This document shows, piece after piece, positions 39,074 to 48,613 of a stretch of 64,000 nucleotides of DNA. This stretch comes from Xylophilus rhododendri. GTDB lineage: Bacteria > Pseudomonadota > Gammaproteobacteria > Burkholderiales > Burkholderiaceae_C. The DNA lies in contig NZ_CP047650.1 of assembly GCF_009906855.1 (NCBI RefSeq), positions 620,001-684,000 on the forward strand, written 5' to 3'. Made by a program: the position numbers and the translations under genes. Below the pieces are notes generated by a model. That model was not told where the DNA came from. It searched no databases and saw only the letters and a list, made by a program, of their open reading frames with translations. Within the stretch, counting starts at the first letter, position 1; each line of letters begins with the position of its first letter.

Positions 39074-40447
39074 ATGCAAGACAGCAACACCATCGGCGGC
39101 AAGGACGTCGCCGTCCACCTGCATTCCTATACCAACCTGGCCGCGCTGCCCAGCACGCCGCCGCTGGTGATCGTCAAGGGCGACGGCATCCATGTGGTGG
39201 ACGACGAGGGCAAGCGTTATGTCGAGGGCATGTCCGGCCTGTGGTGCGCCTCGCTGGGCTTTTCCAACAAGCGCCTGGCCGATGCCGGCACCCAGGCGCT
39301 CAACACCCTGCCCTACTACCACACGTTCAACCAGCGGACCAATCCGGCCGTGGTGGAACTGGCCGAGCGCCTGCTCAAGCTCGCGCCGGTGCCCATGTCG
39401 CGTGTCTTCTTCGCCAACTCCGGCTCCGAGGCCAACGACAGCGCGGTGAAGATGGTCTGGTACTACCACAACGCCATCGGCAAGCCCGAGAAGAAGAAGA
39501 TCATCGCCCGCAAGCGCGCCTACCACGGCGTGACCGTGGCCGCCGCCAGCCTGGGCGGGCTGGACGCCAACCACCGCGACTTCGACCTGCCGCTCGCGCG
39601 TTTCCTGCATGTGGACACACCGCACCACTACTACGGCGCGAAGCCCGGCGAGACCGAGGACGCCTTCTCCACCCGCCTGGCCGAAGGCCTGGAGCAGACC
39701 ATCCTGGCCGAGGGCCCGGAGACCGTCGCCGCCTTCATCGCCGAGCCCGTCATGGGCGCAGGCGGTGTGCTGGTGCCGCCGGCCGGCTACTTCGAGAAGG
39801 TGCAGGCGGTTCTCGCCAAGTACGACATCCTGTTCATCGCCGACGAGGTGATCTGCGGCTTCGGCCGCACCGGCAACATGTTCGGCTCGACCACCTTCGG
39901 CATGCGGCCCGACATCCTGACCTGCGCCAAGGCCCTGTCCTCGGGCTATGTGCCGATCTCGGCCGTGATGGTCAATGCCAAGGTCTACGACGCCATCGCC
40001 GCCAACAGCGGCAAGATCGGCACCTTCGGCCATGGCTACACCTACTCCGGCCATCCGGTGGCCAGCGCCGTGGCGCTGGAGACGCTCAAGGTCTACGAGG
40101 ACGAGGACATCCTGGGCAACGTGGCCAAGGTCGCGCCCGTGTTCCAGGCCGCAGCGCGCGCCTTCGCGAACCGCCCCATGGTCGGCGAGGTGCGCGGCGT
40201 GGGCCTGATCGGCGCCATCGAACTGGTCGCCGACAAGGCCGCGCACAAGCCTTTCGCGCCAGAGCAGAAGGTCGGCTACCGCCTGGCCGCGCTGGCGCTG
40301 GAGGAAGGCGTGATCGTGCGCGCCATGGGCGACGCCATCGGCCTGTGCCCGCCGCTGATCATCAGCGCCGAGCAGGTCACCGACATGTTCGCCCGCCTCG
40401 CCCGCGCCTTCGACAAGCTCGAAGCCGAGATGCTCGCGAAGGCCTGA
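39074..40447 (+). CDS. Class III omega-aminotransferase
   Basis: A 457-residue PLP-dependent aminotransferase that moves an amino group between a terminal amine (such as a polyamine or omega-amino acid) and a keto acid. Motifs: FFANSGSEANDSAVKM, RKRAYHGVTVAA, the FIADEVICGFGRTG aspartate that pairs with the PLP nitrogen, and the PLP lysine in TCAKALSSGY. The YTYSGHPV segment suits the putrescine/pyruvate-transaminase branch. It sits directly before an acetylpolyamine-deacetylase-like gene, 1 base apart, fitting deacetylation followed by deamination. Confidence 0.88.
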   Translation: MQDSNTIGGKDVAVHLHSYTNLAALPSTPPLVIVKGDGIHVVDDEGKRYVEGMSGLWCASLGFSNKRLADAGTQALNTLPYYHTFNQRTNPAVVELAERLLKLAPVPMSRVFFANSGSEANDSAVKMVWYYHNAIGKPEKKKIIARKRAYHGVTVAAASLGGLDANHRDFDLPLARFLHVDTPHHYYGAKPGETEDAFSTRLAEGLEQTILAEGPETVAAFIAEPVMGAGGVLVPPAGYFEKVQAVLAKYDILFIADEVICGFGRTGNMFGSTTFGMRPDILTCAKALSSGYVPISAVMVNAKVYDAIAANSGKIGTFGHGYTYSGHPVASAVALETLKVYEDEDILGNVAKVAPVFQAAARAFANRPMVGEVRGVGLIGAIELVADKAAHKPFAPEQKVGYRLAALALEEGVIVRAMGDAIGLCPPLIISAEQVTDMFARLARAFDKLEAEMLAKA

Positions 40448-40448
40448 G

Positions 40449-41504
40449 ATGAAAGCCTTCTTCTCCGACGACCAGCTGCTGCACGACCCGCAGCAGTTCA
40501 TGCGCCTGGGCCGCATCGTCCACCCCACCGACCTGCCGGCCCGCGCCGAGGCGCTGATGGCCACACTTAAGACCCGCGGCATCACCGTGCTGGAGTCGCC
40601 CGACTACGGCCGCGCCCCGCTGGAGCAGGTGCACAGCAGCGACTACCTCGACTACCTGGAGACGGCCTACGAACGCTGGGAAGCCCTGCGCGCCGAAGGC
40701 AAGGACCCGGGCATCGAGGTGCTGCCCAACGGCTCGCCCTACGGCGTGAGCTACGCGGCCGGACAGCGGCGCGGCCCCTGCCCTTCGCCGCACATCGTGG
40801 CGCGCACGGGCTACTACATCACCGACCTGTCCTGCCCCATCGGGCCGAACAGCTGGCGCTCCATCCTGCGCTCCTCGCATGCGGCCGTGGCCGCTGCCGA
40901 TGCGGTGCTGGCCGGCGACCCGCTGGCCTACGGCCTGTGCCGCCCCTCGGGCCATCACGCCTACTACGACCGCGCCGGCGGCTTCTGCTACGCCAACAAC
41001 AGCGCCGCGGCCGCGGCCCGCCTGCGCCAGAAGTTCGACCGCGTGGCGGTGCTCGACATCGACGCCCACCACGGCGACGGCACCCAGCACATCTTCTACG
41101 AACGCAGCGATGTGTTCACGCTCTCCACCCACGCCGATCCGGCCGGCCAGTACCCCTGGTACACCGGCTACGCCCACGAGACCGGCGCCGGCGAAGGCCA
41201 GGGCTACAACCTGAACCTGCCGCTGGTGCATGGCAGCGGCATCGCCGAATTCACCGCCGCGCTGGACACCGCCTTCGCCGCCATCGGCCAGTTCGGCGCC
41301 CAGGCACTGGTCATCCCCCTGGGCTTCGATGGCCTGAAGGGCGACCCGACCGCCCTGCTCGGCTTCGACTACGACTGCTTCCGCCTGGCCGGCCAGCGGG
41401 TGCGTGCGCTCGGCGTGCCCACCGTGCTGGTGCAGGAAGGCGGCTACATGGTGGACGCCATCGGCACCGCGCTCGACGCGTTTCTCGAAGGACTTGAGGC
41501 ATGA
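40449..41504 (+). CDS. Acetylpolyamine amidohydrolase/HDAC-like deacetylase, copy 1
   Basis: A 351-residue zinc deacetylase of the arginase-deacetylase fold. Active-site features are the His pair in RPSGHHAYYD, the zinc-binding D-I-D-A-H-H in VLDIDAHHGDGTQ, the later zinc Asp in PLGFDGLKGD, and the catalytic Tyr in VQEGGYMVD. The N-terminus (MKAFFSDDQLLHDPQQF) is typical of bacterial acetylpolyamine amidohydrolases, which remove acetyl groups from acetylputrescine, acetylcadaverine and similar amines. A paralogue lies at 45197-46225. Overlaps the M20 gene by 4 bases. Confidence 0.9.
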   Translation: MKAFFSDDQLLHDPQQFMRLGRIVHPTDLPARAEALMATLKTRGITVLESPDYGRAPLEQVHSSDYLDYLETAYERWEALRAEGKDPGIEVLPNGSPYGVSYAAGQRRGPCPSPHIVARTGYYITDLSCPIGPNSWRSILRSSHAAVAAADAVLAGDPLAYGLCRPSGHHAYYDRAGGFCYANNSAAAAARLRQKFDRVAVLDIDAHHGDGTQHIFYERSDVFTLSTHADPAGQYPWYTGYAHETGAGEGQGYNLNLPLVHGSGIAEFTAALDTAFAAIGQFGAQALVIPLGFDGLKGDPTALLGFDYDCFRLAGQRVRALGVPTVLVQEGGYMVDAIGTALDAFLEGLEA

Positions 41505-42772
41505 ACGCCGTGCTCGATACCCAACTCTCGATCGACGGCGGCCGCATGTGGTCGGCCCTGATGGAACTCGCCAGGATCGGCGCCACCGCCAAGGGCGGCA
41601 ACTGCCGGCTCGCCCTGACCGCGCTCGACGGCCAGGGCCGCGACCTGGTCAGCGGCTGGATGCGCGAGGCGGGCCTGACCGTGACGGTGGACGCCGTCGG
41701 CAACATCTTCGGCGTGCGCCCCGGCCGCAACATGGCCCTGCCGCCGGTGGCCACCGGCAGCCATATCGACACCCAGCCCACCGGCGGCAAGTTCGACGGC
41801 TGTTACGGCGTGATGGCCGGCCTGGAAGTGATGCGCACCCTGCAGGCGCAGAACATCCAAACCGAAGCCCCGCTGGCCCTGGTGGTCTGGACCAACGAGG
41901 AAGGCACGCGTTTCGTGCCGGTGATGATGGGCTCGGGCGTGCACTGCGGCGTGTTCCCGCTGGAGACCGCCCTGTCGGCGGTGGACGTGGATGGCCTCTC
42001 GGTGCGCGATGAGCTGAAGGCCATCGGCTACGACCAGGGCGCGCCCATCGGCAGCGTGCCGCTCGGCAGCTACTACGAGGCCCACATCGAGCAAGGCCCC
42101 ATCCTGGAAGCCGAGGACACCGTCATCGGCGTGGTCACCGGCTCGCTCGGCTTGCGCTGGTTCGACATCACCGTGACCGGCATGGAAGCCCATGCAGGCC
42201 CCACGCCGATGGAGCTGCGCCGCGACGCGCTGTACGCCGCCACCCACCTGATGCAGAAGGTGGTCGACATCGCCAACGCGCCCGAGTTCGCGCCGCACGG
42301 CCGCGGCACGGTGGGCGTGGTGAACGTGTTCCCCGCCTCGCGCAACGTGATCCCGGGCCGGGTCGGCTTCACGGTGGACATCCGCCATCCGGATGCCGCC
42401 AAGCTCGATGCGATGGAGCAGGCCTTCCGCCAGGCCGCCACCGAGCTGGCCGAGGGCAAGACCACCGGCTACCCGGTCGAGGTCGATGTGAAGTTCGTGC
42501 AGGAATTCCCGCCCACGCCCTTCGCCGCCGAGATGGTGGAAGCGGTGCGCAGCGAGGCCGCCGCCCGGGGCCTCAGCCACCGCGACATCCTCACCGGCGC
42601 CGGCCACGACGCGGTCTACATGGCCCGCGTCGCGCCCACCGCCATGATCTTCGTGCCCTGCCGCGACGGCATCAGCCACAACGAGATCGAGGATGCCGAT
42701 CCGCGCCACCTCGAAGCCGGAGCCAACGTGCTGCTGGGCGCGATGCTGACCCGTGCCGGCATCGCCGGCTGA
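41501..42772 (+). CDS. M20 amidase, hydantoinase/carbamoylase type
   Basis: A 423-residue di-metal amidohydrolase of the Zn-dependent hydantoinase/carbamoylase (AllC/HyuC) family, cleaving N-carbamoyl or N-acyl amino acids. Metal ligands are seen in TGSHIDTQPTGGKFDG, WTNEEGTRF and EAHIEQG; a C-terminal His sits in DGISHNEIED. ATGA overlap links it to the deacetylase gene. In this context it would open a second amide bond of the imported compound, but the true substrate is unknown. Confidence 0.9.
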   Translation: MNAVLDTQLSIDGGRMWSALMELARIGATAKGGNCRLALTALDGQGRDLVSGWMREAGLTVTVDAVGNIFGVRPGRNMALPPVATGSHIDTQPTGGKFDGCYGVMAGLEVMRTLQAQNIQTEAPLALVVWTNEEGTRFVPVMMGSGVHCGVFPLETALSAVDVDGLSVRDELKAIGYDQGAPIGSVPLGSYYEAHIEQGPILEAEDTVIGVVTGSLGLRWFDITVTGMEAHAGPTPMELRRDALYAATHLMQKVVDIANAPEFAPHGRGTVGVVNVFPASRNVIPGRVGFTVDIRHPDAAKLDAMEQAFRQAATELAEGKTTGYPVEVDVKFVQEFPPTPFAAEMVEAVRSEAAARGLSHRDILTGAGHDAVYMARVAPTAMIFVPCRDGISHNEIEDADPRHLEAGANVLLGAMLTRAGIAG

Positions 42773-42788
42773 GGGCGACGGCAGCCCG

Positions 42789-43703
42789 ATGGCCATCGCC
42801 ACCGACACGGCCCGCGGCGCCCCCGGGCGGCACGCCACCCGCGACGGGGTGCTGCTGTTCCTGGGCGCCCTGGCCGCCTTCGCCAGCTACGACGCCTTCG
42901 CCAAGCAGATGCTGATGACGCAGGCGCCGGGCATGGTGAACCTGGGGCGCTACGTCACCATCGTCACCATGTCGCTGGTGCTGCTGCTGCGCCACATGCG
43001 CGCCCGGCCCGGCGGCCCCATGCCCTGGCGCCAGCCGCACCAGGGCCTGCTGTGGCTGCGCAGCTTCATGCTGGCCACGGTGGCGACCAGCTTCATGACG
43101 GCCCTGGTCTACATGCCGCTGGCCGAATCCACCGCGCTCTACTTCACCGCGCCGCTCTTCATGGTGATGCTCTCGCCCTGGCTGCTGGGCGAGAAGGTCG
43201 GCCGGGTGCAGTGGACCGCCGTGGCGCTGGGCTTCGCCGGCATGCTGCTGGTGGTGCGGCCGGGCGGCAACCTGCCGCTGGTGGGCACGCTGTCGATGCT
43301 GCTGGCGGCCGTCTGCTATGCCATGTTCCAGATCCTGACCCGGCGGCTGTCGGGCCTGATCCCGGCGCCGGTGCAGTTCGCCCACATGGCGCTGGTCTGC
43401 CTGGTGGTCACCAGCGTGCCCACGCTGCTGGCGCCGCACATCCCGCTGCCGTCCTGGCCGATGGCGCTGGTGCTGCTGGGCGGCGGGCTGGTCAGCGGCT
43501 GCGCGCAACTGCTGCTGCTGGCGGCCTTCGCCCGGGTGAGCGCGGCCACGCTGGCGCCGCTCAACTACATCCAGCTGCTGCTGGCGGTGCTGATCAGCAC
43601 CGTCTGGTTCCAGAAGCCGCCCGATGGCATCGCCCTGGCCGGCATCGCGCTGATCGTGGCGGCGGGCGTCTACCTGGCCAAGGCCGGGCGGCCGTCGCGC
43701 TAG
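42789..43703 (+). CDS. DMT-superfamily transporter (two EamA domains)
   Basis: A 304-residue inner-membrane protein with about ten hydrophobic helices in two EamA repeats. The conserved ESTALYFTAPLF segment near residue 115 and its weaker second copy are typical. Probably exports or imports a small metabolite linked to the cluster. I use the ATG at 42789; one 36 bases upstream overlaps the preceding gene. Confidence 0.85.
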   Translation: MAIATDTARGAPGRHATRDGVLLFLGALAAFASYDAFAKQMLMTQAPGMVNLGRYVTIVTMSLVLLLRHMRARPGGPMPWRQPHQGLLWLRSFMLATVATSFMTALVYMPLAESTALYFTAPLFMVMLSPWLLGEKVGRVQWTAVALGFAGMLLVVRPGGNLPLVGTLSMLLAAVCYAMFQILTRRLSGLIPAPVQFAHMALVCLVVTSVPTLLAPHIPLPSWPMALVLLGGGLVSGCAQLLLLAAFARVSAATLAPLNYIQLLLAVLISTVWFQKPPDGIALAGIALIVAAGVYLAKAGRPSR

Positions 43704-43747
43704 GCAAGAGACAGACACCCACAAGAACACCGGGAGACATCCACACC

Positions 43748-44452
43748 ATGGCCACCAAGCCCGTATTCGCACCGCTGGAGCCGGCCAAGGCCCCCGCCTT
43801 CGCCTCGATCGAGGTACCCGACCTGGTCGGCGTGGTCGAGGCCCGCCTGCAGGAGGCCATCCTCTCCGGCCGCATGGGGCCCGGCGAACGCATCGTGGAG
43901 GCCGAGATCGCCCGCCAGATGGGCGTGAGCCGCGCCCCGGTGCGCGAGGCCGCGCGCCGGCTGGAGAGCCTGGGCCTGCTGGTCTCGCGGCCGCGCCACG
44001 GCTTCGCGGTGCGCACCATCTCGGTCAAGCAGGTGGACGACCTCTACCAGGTGCGTATCACCCTGGAGCTGATGAGCGCCGCGCTGGCCTGCCGCAACGC
44101 CACCGACGAGGAACTGGCCGAGGTGGACCGCAAGGTCGACGAGATGATCGCCAAGGCCGACGTGCTGGACCAGGGCGAACGTGTGGCGCTGGACCTGGCC
44201 TTCCATGCCTATATCTGCGAACTCTCGCGCAACGACTACCTCTGGCGGCTGTTCGGCAACATGCGCACCGAGGTGCGCATGTTCCTGGCGCTGTCCGAGG
44301 AAACCTACGGCGACCGCCATGCGCTGGCCGAGACGCACCGGCCGATCTCGCAGGCGCTGATCGCACGCGACGTGGACACGGTGCAGAAGGCCTTGCGCTA
44401 CCACCTCGAAGTCGCGCAGGAGCATGTGCGCGGCCTGTTCCTCAAGGACTGA
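43748..44452 (+). CDS. GntR-family regulator with FCD domain
   Basis: A 234-residue regulator. Winged-helix DNA-binding domain at about residues 25-95 (GERIVEAEIARQMGVSRAPV, then REAARRLESLGLLVSRPRHG) and an all-helical FCD effector domain (metal-ligand-like D and H residues in LDLAFHAYICE and the final H in RYHLEVAQEH). As the only regulator inside the 30-48 kb cluster it is the likely local repressor, relieved by the pathway substrate. Nearest gap for an operator is the 44 bases before it or the region before 30427. Confidence 0.9.
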   Translation: MATKPVFAPLEPAKAPAFASIEVPDLVGVVEARLQEAILSGRMGPGERIVEAEIARQMGVSRAPVREAARRLESLGLLVSRPRHGFAVRTISVKQVDDLYQVRITLELMSAALACRNATDEELAEVDRKVDEMIAKADVLDQGERVALDLAFHAYICELSRNDYLWRLFGNMRTEVRMFLALSEETYGDRHALAETHRPISQALIARDVDTVQKALRYHLEVAQEHVRGLFLKD

Positions 44453-44456
44453 CGAC

Positions 44457-45164
44457 ATGGACACCCCGCATTCCAAAGTCGCCATGGTCAGCGGCGGTGC
44501 CCGCGGCATCGGCCGGGCCATCGTGGAGGAGCTGCTGCGCCATGGCTGGCGGGTCAGTGTCGGCGCACGCAATACCGCCGCCAGCTTCGAGGGCTTCGGG
44601 CCGGACCGGGTGCGGGTCTACCGCTTCGATGCCGAGCAGAAACAGACCGAGGCCGACTGGGTCGCCGCCACGGTGCGCGACTTCGGAGGCATCGATGCGC
44701 TGGTGCACAACGCCGGGATCATCAGCACGCAGTCGGTGGTCGAGGCACCGGACGAGGAAGTCGACCGCCTGCTCGAAGTCAATGTGAAATCGCCCCTGCG
44801 CCTGACCCGCCATGCCTGGCCGCACCTGCTGGCCGCCGACGAGGCCAAGGTGCTGGTGATGGCATCGCTCGCCGGCAAACGGGTGCGGGCGCCGGGCGCA
44901 TCGCTCTATGCGCTCAGCAAGGCCGCCGTGCTTTCGCTGGCCCACGGCATCCGCCACTGCGGCGCCGAAAGCCGGGTGCGCTGCACGGCGCTGTGCCCGG
45001 GCTTCGTCGCCACCGACATGGCCGTCGGCGTGCCCACCGAGCAGTGGGAAAAGCTCACCCGTCCCGAGGACGTGGCCCGCATCGCCCGCACCGTGCTGGA
45101 GCTGCCGGCCAGCGCCAGCGTGGCCGAGATACCGATCAGCTGGCAGGTCGAACCTCAGTTCTGA
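44457..45164 (+). CDS. SDR-family oxidoreductase
   Basis: A 235-residue short-chain dehydrogenase. Cofactor loop SGGARGIG at 12-19, HNAGII near 85, and the catalytic Y-x-x-x-K as YALSK near 152. Four bases after the GntR stop. Probably oxidises or reduces a hydroxyl or keto intermediate of the pathway; the substrate is not predictable. Confidence 0.87.
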   Translation: MDTPHSKVAMVSGGARGIGRAIVEELLRHGWRVSVGARNTAASFEGFGPDRVRVYRFDAEQKQTEADWVAATVRDFGGIDALVHNAGIISTQSVVEAPDEEVDRLLEVNVKSPLRLTRHAWPHLLAADEAKVLVMASLAGKRVRAPGASLYALSKAAVLSLAHGIRHCGAESRVRCTALCPGFVATDMAVGVPTEQWEKLTRPEDVARIARTVLELPASASVAEIPISWQVEPQF

Positions 45165-45196
45165 CCCGCTCTCATTCCATCGCAAGGAACAACAAC

Positions 45197-46225
45197 ATGA
45201 AAGTCATCTACAGCGACCACCACATCGGCCACGACCCGCAGCAGTTCATCGTGCGCGGCCGCATGAAACGCAGCAACGAGCAGCCCGAGCGCGCCCACCG
45301 CCTGCTGGCCGCAGCCACCGCGCTGGGCCATGAAGTCGTGTCGCCCGAGGACTTCGGCCCCGGCCCGCGCGCCGCCATCCACACGCCCCGCTACCTGCAT
45401 TTCCTGGAGACCGCCTGGGCGCGCTGGCAGGAGCTGCCGGATGCCTCGGAAGAGGTCATGCCCAATGTGCACCCCTTCCCCGGCCAGCCCGCGAGCTATC
45501 CGGACAGCCTGGTCGGCCAGGCCGGCTGGCACCTCGCCGACATGGCCTGCTCGGTCGGCAGGAACACCTGGGAGGCCGCCACCTGGTCGGCCCATGTCGC
45601 CACCCATGCGGCCCAGCTGGTGATGGACGGCGAACGCGCCGCCTACGCCCTGTGCCGCCCGCCCGGCCACCATGCCTATGCCGACCGCGCCAACGGCTTC
45701 ACCTACCTGAACAACGCCGCCATCGCCGCGCAGCATCTGCGCCAGCAGCACGACCGGGTGGCCATCCTCGACATCGACGTGCACCACGGCAACGGCACGC
45801 AGGGCATCTTCTGGCGCCGCAAGGATGTGCTGACCGTCTCGCTGCATGGCGACCCGCATTTCTGCACGCCCTTCTTCACCGGCCATGCGCACGAGATCGG
45901 CGAGGGCGAAGGCGAGGGCTACAACCTCAACCTGCCGCTGGCCAAGGGCACGCCGGACGCCGGTTTCCTGCAGGCCCTGGGCAAGGCGCACCAGGCCATC
46001 CGCGCCTTCGCGCCGGGCGCGCTGGTGGTCGCCCTGGGGCTGGATGCGCACGAGCACGATCCCTACCAGGCCCTGGCGGTGAGCACGGCCGGCTTCTCCA
46101 CCATCCTGGCCGAGATCGCCCGCCTGGGCCTGCCCACCGTGCTGGTGCAGGAAGGCGGCTACCTGTCGGAAGACCTGGGCCCCAACCTCAGCAGCGCGCT
46201 CAGCGGCTTCACGGGCGCGGCATGA
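45197..46225 (+). CDS. Acetylpolyamine amidohydrolase/HDAC-like deacetylase, copy 2
   Basis: A 342-residue paralogue of the 40449 protein with all key residues: RPPGHHAYAD, ILDIDVHHGNGTQ, the zinc Asp in ALGLDAHEHD, and VQEGGYLSE. The substrate-lining regions differ (for example HPFPGQPASYPDS where copy 1 has a GSPYGVSY region), so the two may act on different acyl amines. AAGGA lies before the ATG. ATGA overlap with the following kinase ties it to that step. Confidence 0.9.
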   Translation: MKVIYSDHHIGHDPQQFIVRGRMKRSNEQPERAHRLLAAATALGHEVVSPEDFGPGPRAAIHTPRYLHFLETAWARWQELPDASEEVMPNVHPFPGQPASYPDSLVGQAGWHLADMACSVGRNTWEAATWSAHVATHAAQLVMDGERAAYALCRPPGHHAYADRANGFTYLNNAAIAAQHLRQQHDRVAILDIDVHHGNGTQGIFWRRKDVLTVSLHGDPHFCTPFFTGHAHEIGEGEGEGYNLNLPLAKGTPDAGFLQALGKAHQAIRAFAPGALVVALGLDAHEHDPYQALAVSTAGFSTILAEIARLGLPTVLVQEGGYLSEDLGPNLSSALSGFTGAA

Positions 46226-47331
46226 CGGTGGTGGACCACGACGCCGCGATCCGCGCGGCCCTGCCCGAGGCGGCGGTGCTCACCGCCGCCGCCGCACCCG
46301 TCGAACAGGCCTGGGCCGAAACCGCCCTGGCCGCGCAATACGGCCTGCGCGGCGAATTCAAGCTGCTGACCGGCGAGCGCGATTCCAACTTCCGCGTCGA
46401 CCTGCCCAACGGACGGCGCTGCATGCTCAAGGTCTCGCATCCGGACGAAGACCCGGTGGTGGCCGACTTCCAGACCCAGGCCCTGCTGCACATCGCCCAG
46501 GTCGATCCCGAGCTGCCGGTGCAGCGCCTGCTGCCCACGCTGGGCGAGCAACCCTCGGTGCTGCTGCCCGACGAACAGGGCCGGCCGCGTGTGGTCCGCC
46601 TCTTCAGCTACCTCGAAGGCATGCCCATGCCCCAGGCGCCGCGCACCGCCGCCCAGCGCCGCGACGTGGCCGGCACGCTGGCCCGGCTGGACATCGCCCT
46701 GTCGCGCCTCTGGCATCCGGCCGGCGAGAAGGAACTGCCCTGGGACATCCAGCGCGCCGACCGCGTGCGCGCCCTGCTCGACTACGTGCCCGACGCCGAA
46801 CGCCGCGCCCTGGCCCACGGCGCGCTGGACAGCTTCGAGTCGCGCGCCAAGCCGGTGCTGCCCGCCCTGCGCCGCCAGCCCATCCACAACGACTTCAACA
46901 TCTACAACCTGCTGGTGGACCCGGCCGCGCCCGACCGGGTCTCGGCCATCCTGGACTTCGGCGACATGGTAGAGGCGCCGGTGCTGGACGACCTGGCCGT
47001 GGCCGCCTCCTACCAGCTGGACGAACAGGGCGACGCGCTGGCCACCATCGCCGAGTTCGCCGCCGCCTACCACGCGGTGTCGCCGCTGCAGGACATCGAG
47101 ATGTCGCTGCTGCTGGAGATGATCCGCGCACGCCTGTCCATGGTGGTGGCCATCAGCGGCTGGCGTGCCGCGCGCCATCCCGACAACGCGGCCTACCTGC
47201 TGCGTAACAACGCCATCTCCTGGGCGCGGCTGCGGGCCATCGCCGCCTATTCGCCCGAACAAGCGCACGAGGCCATCGCCGCGGCCTGCCGCGCCGTCCG
47301 AACATCCGAGGAAACGAATGCTGCCGCCTGA
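46222..47331 (+). CDS. APH/ChoK-fold small-molecule kinase, hydroxylysine-kinase-like
   Basis: A 369-residue phosphotransferase of the aminoglycoside phosphotransferase/choline kinase fold. The catalytic loop is IHNDFNIYNLLVD, with the base Asp near residue 217, and the metal-binding DFGD follows (ILDFGDMVEAP). The nucleotide-binding lysine is probably in RCMLKVSHP. HYKK-type proteins phosphorylate 5-hydroxylysine. The next gene, overlapping by 14 bases, encodes the kind of PLP enzyme that eliminates phosphate from such products, so kinase and lyase probably act in series. Substrate not proven. Confidence 0.8.
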   Translation: MTVVDHDAAIRAALPEAAVLTAAAAPVEQAWAETALAAQYGLRGEFKLLTGERDSNFRVDLPNGRRCMLKVSHPDEDPVVADFQTQALLHIAQVDPELPVQRLLPTLGEQPSVLLPDEQGRPRVVRLFSYLEGMPMPQAPRTAAQRRDVAGTLARLDIALSRLWHPAGEKELPWDIQRADRVRALLDYVPDAERRALAHGALDSFESRAKPVLPALRRQPIHNDFNIYNLLVDPAAPDRVSAILDFGDMVEAPVLDDLAVAASYQLDEQGDALATIAEFAAAYHAVSPLQDIEMSLLLEMIRARLSMVVAISGWRAARHPDNAAYLLRNNAISWARLRAIAAYSPEQAHEAIAAACRAVRTSEETNAAA

Positions 47332-48601
47332 AGACCAAGCCCTGCTCGAACGCCGCGCCCGCCTGCTGGGCCCCGCCTACCGCCTGTTCTACGAGGAGCC
47401 CTTCCATCCCGTGCGCGGCGAGGGCGTGTGGCTCTACGACGCCGCCGGCAAGCCCTGGCTGGATGCCTACAACAACGTGGTCTGCGTGGGCCATGCCCGG
47501 CCCGAGGTGGTGGAGGCCATCGCCCGCCAGGCGTCCACGCTGAACACCCACACCCGCTACCTGCACGAAGGCGTGCTGGACTATGCCGAGCGCCTGCTCG
47601 CCACCCTGCCGCCGGAACTGGGCCACGCCACCTTTACCTGCACCGGCAGCGAGGCCAACGACTTGGCGATGCGGGTGGCGCGGGCGCATACCGGCGGCAC
47701 CGGGCTGATCGTGACGCACTGGGCGTACCACGGGGTCACGTCCGCCATCGCGGAGGCCTCGCCCTCCCTGGGCCAGCACATCGTGCTGGGCGCCAATGTG
47801 CGCACCGTGCCGGCGCCCGCGCCGCTGCCGGGGCAGTCGGCCGAGGACTGCGGGCGGGTGTTCGCAGAGGGTGTGCGGGCTGCGGTCGCGGACCTGAAGG
47901 CGCATGGCATCAAGGCGGCGGCGCTGATGGTGGATACGGTGTTCTCCAGCGACGGGATATTCACCGAGCCAGCGGGCTTCCTGCGCGAGGCGGTGGAGGC
48001 GATTCACGAGGCGGGCGGTGTGTTCATCGCCGATGAGGTGCAGCCCGGGTTCGCGCGCACCGGGGAGTGCTTCTGGGGCTTTCAGCGCCACGGCATCGTG
48101 CCGGACATGGTCACCATGGGCAAACCCATGGGCAACGGGCATCCGGTGGCGGGGATGGCTGTTCGGCCTGAGGTGATGGCTGCGTTCGGGCGGCAGTCTC
48201 GCTACTTCAATACCTTTGGCGGGAACCCCGTTTCGATGGCTGCTGCTGCTGCGGTGCTGGATGTGATCCAGGGGCAGGAGCTGCAGCGCAATGCGCTGGA
48301 GGTGGGGGCCTATCTGCGGGCCGGACTGGTATCGCTGGCCGATAAACATGCGCTGGTCGGCGAGGTGCGCGGCGCGGGGCTGTTCATCGGGCTGGAGCTG
48401 GTCACGGATCGCGTCTTGCGCACGCCTGCTACTGCCGAGGCTGCTCAGGTCGTCAACGGCCTGCGCCGCAATGGGGTGCTGCTGAGCGCCACCGGTGAGA
48501 CCGCTCATGTGTTGAAGATTCGGCCGCCTCTGGTCTTCACTCGGGAGCATGCGGATTTGCTGGTTTCTCGGGTTGATTTTGTGCTTGGGTCTCTCTTTTA
48601 G
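47318..48601 (+). CDS. Class III aminotransferase-fold enzyme, PHYKPL/ETNPPL phospholyase-like
   Basis: A 427-residue PLP enzyme. FTCTGSEANDLAMRVARAHT and FIADEVQPGFARTG are class III motifs. The lysine in TMGKPMGNGHPVAGM is set in the exact context seen in ethanolamine-phosphate and 5-phosphohydroxylysine phospho-lyases, which eliminate phosphate and ammonia instead of transaminating. Together with the overlapping kinase this suggests phosphorylation followed by phospho-elimination. Start ATG at 47318 with GAGGAAAC upstream. From about 47650 on, codon use becomes much less G/C-biased than in the first 100 codons and in neighbours. Confidence 0.82.
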   Translation: MLPPEDQALLERRARLLGPAYRLFYEEPFHPVRGEGVWLYDAAGKPWLDAYNNVVCVGHARPEVVEAIARQASTLNTHTRYLHEGVLDYAERLLATLPPELGHATFTCTGSEANDLAMRVARAHTGGTGLIVTHWAYHGVTSAIAEASPSLGQHIVLGANVRTVPAPAPLPGQSAEDCGRVFAEGVRAAVADLKAHGIKAAALMVDTVFSSDGIFTEPAGFLREAVEAIHEAGGVFIADEVQPGFARTGECFWGFQRHGIVPDMVTMGKPMGNGHPVAGMAVRPEVMAAFGRQSRYFNTFGGNPVSMAAAAAVLDVIQGQELQRNALEVGAYLRAGLVSLADKHALVGEVRGAGLFIGLELVTDRVLRTPATAEAAQVVNGLRRNGVLLSATGETAHVLKIRPPLVFTREHADLLVSRVDFVLGSLF

Positions 48602-48613
48602 TTAATCGGTTTT

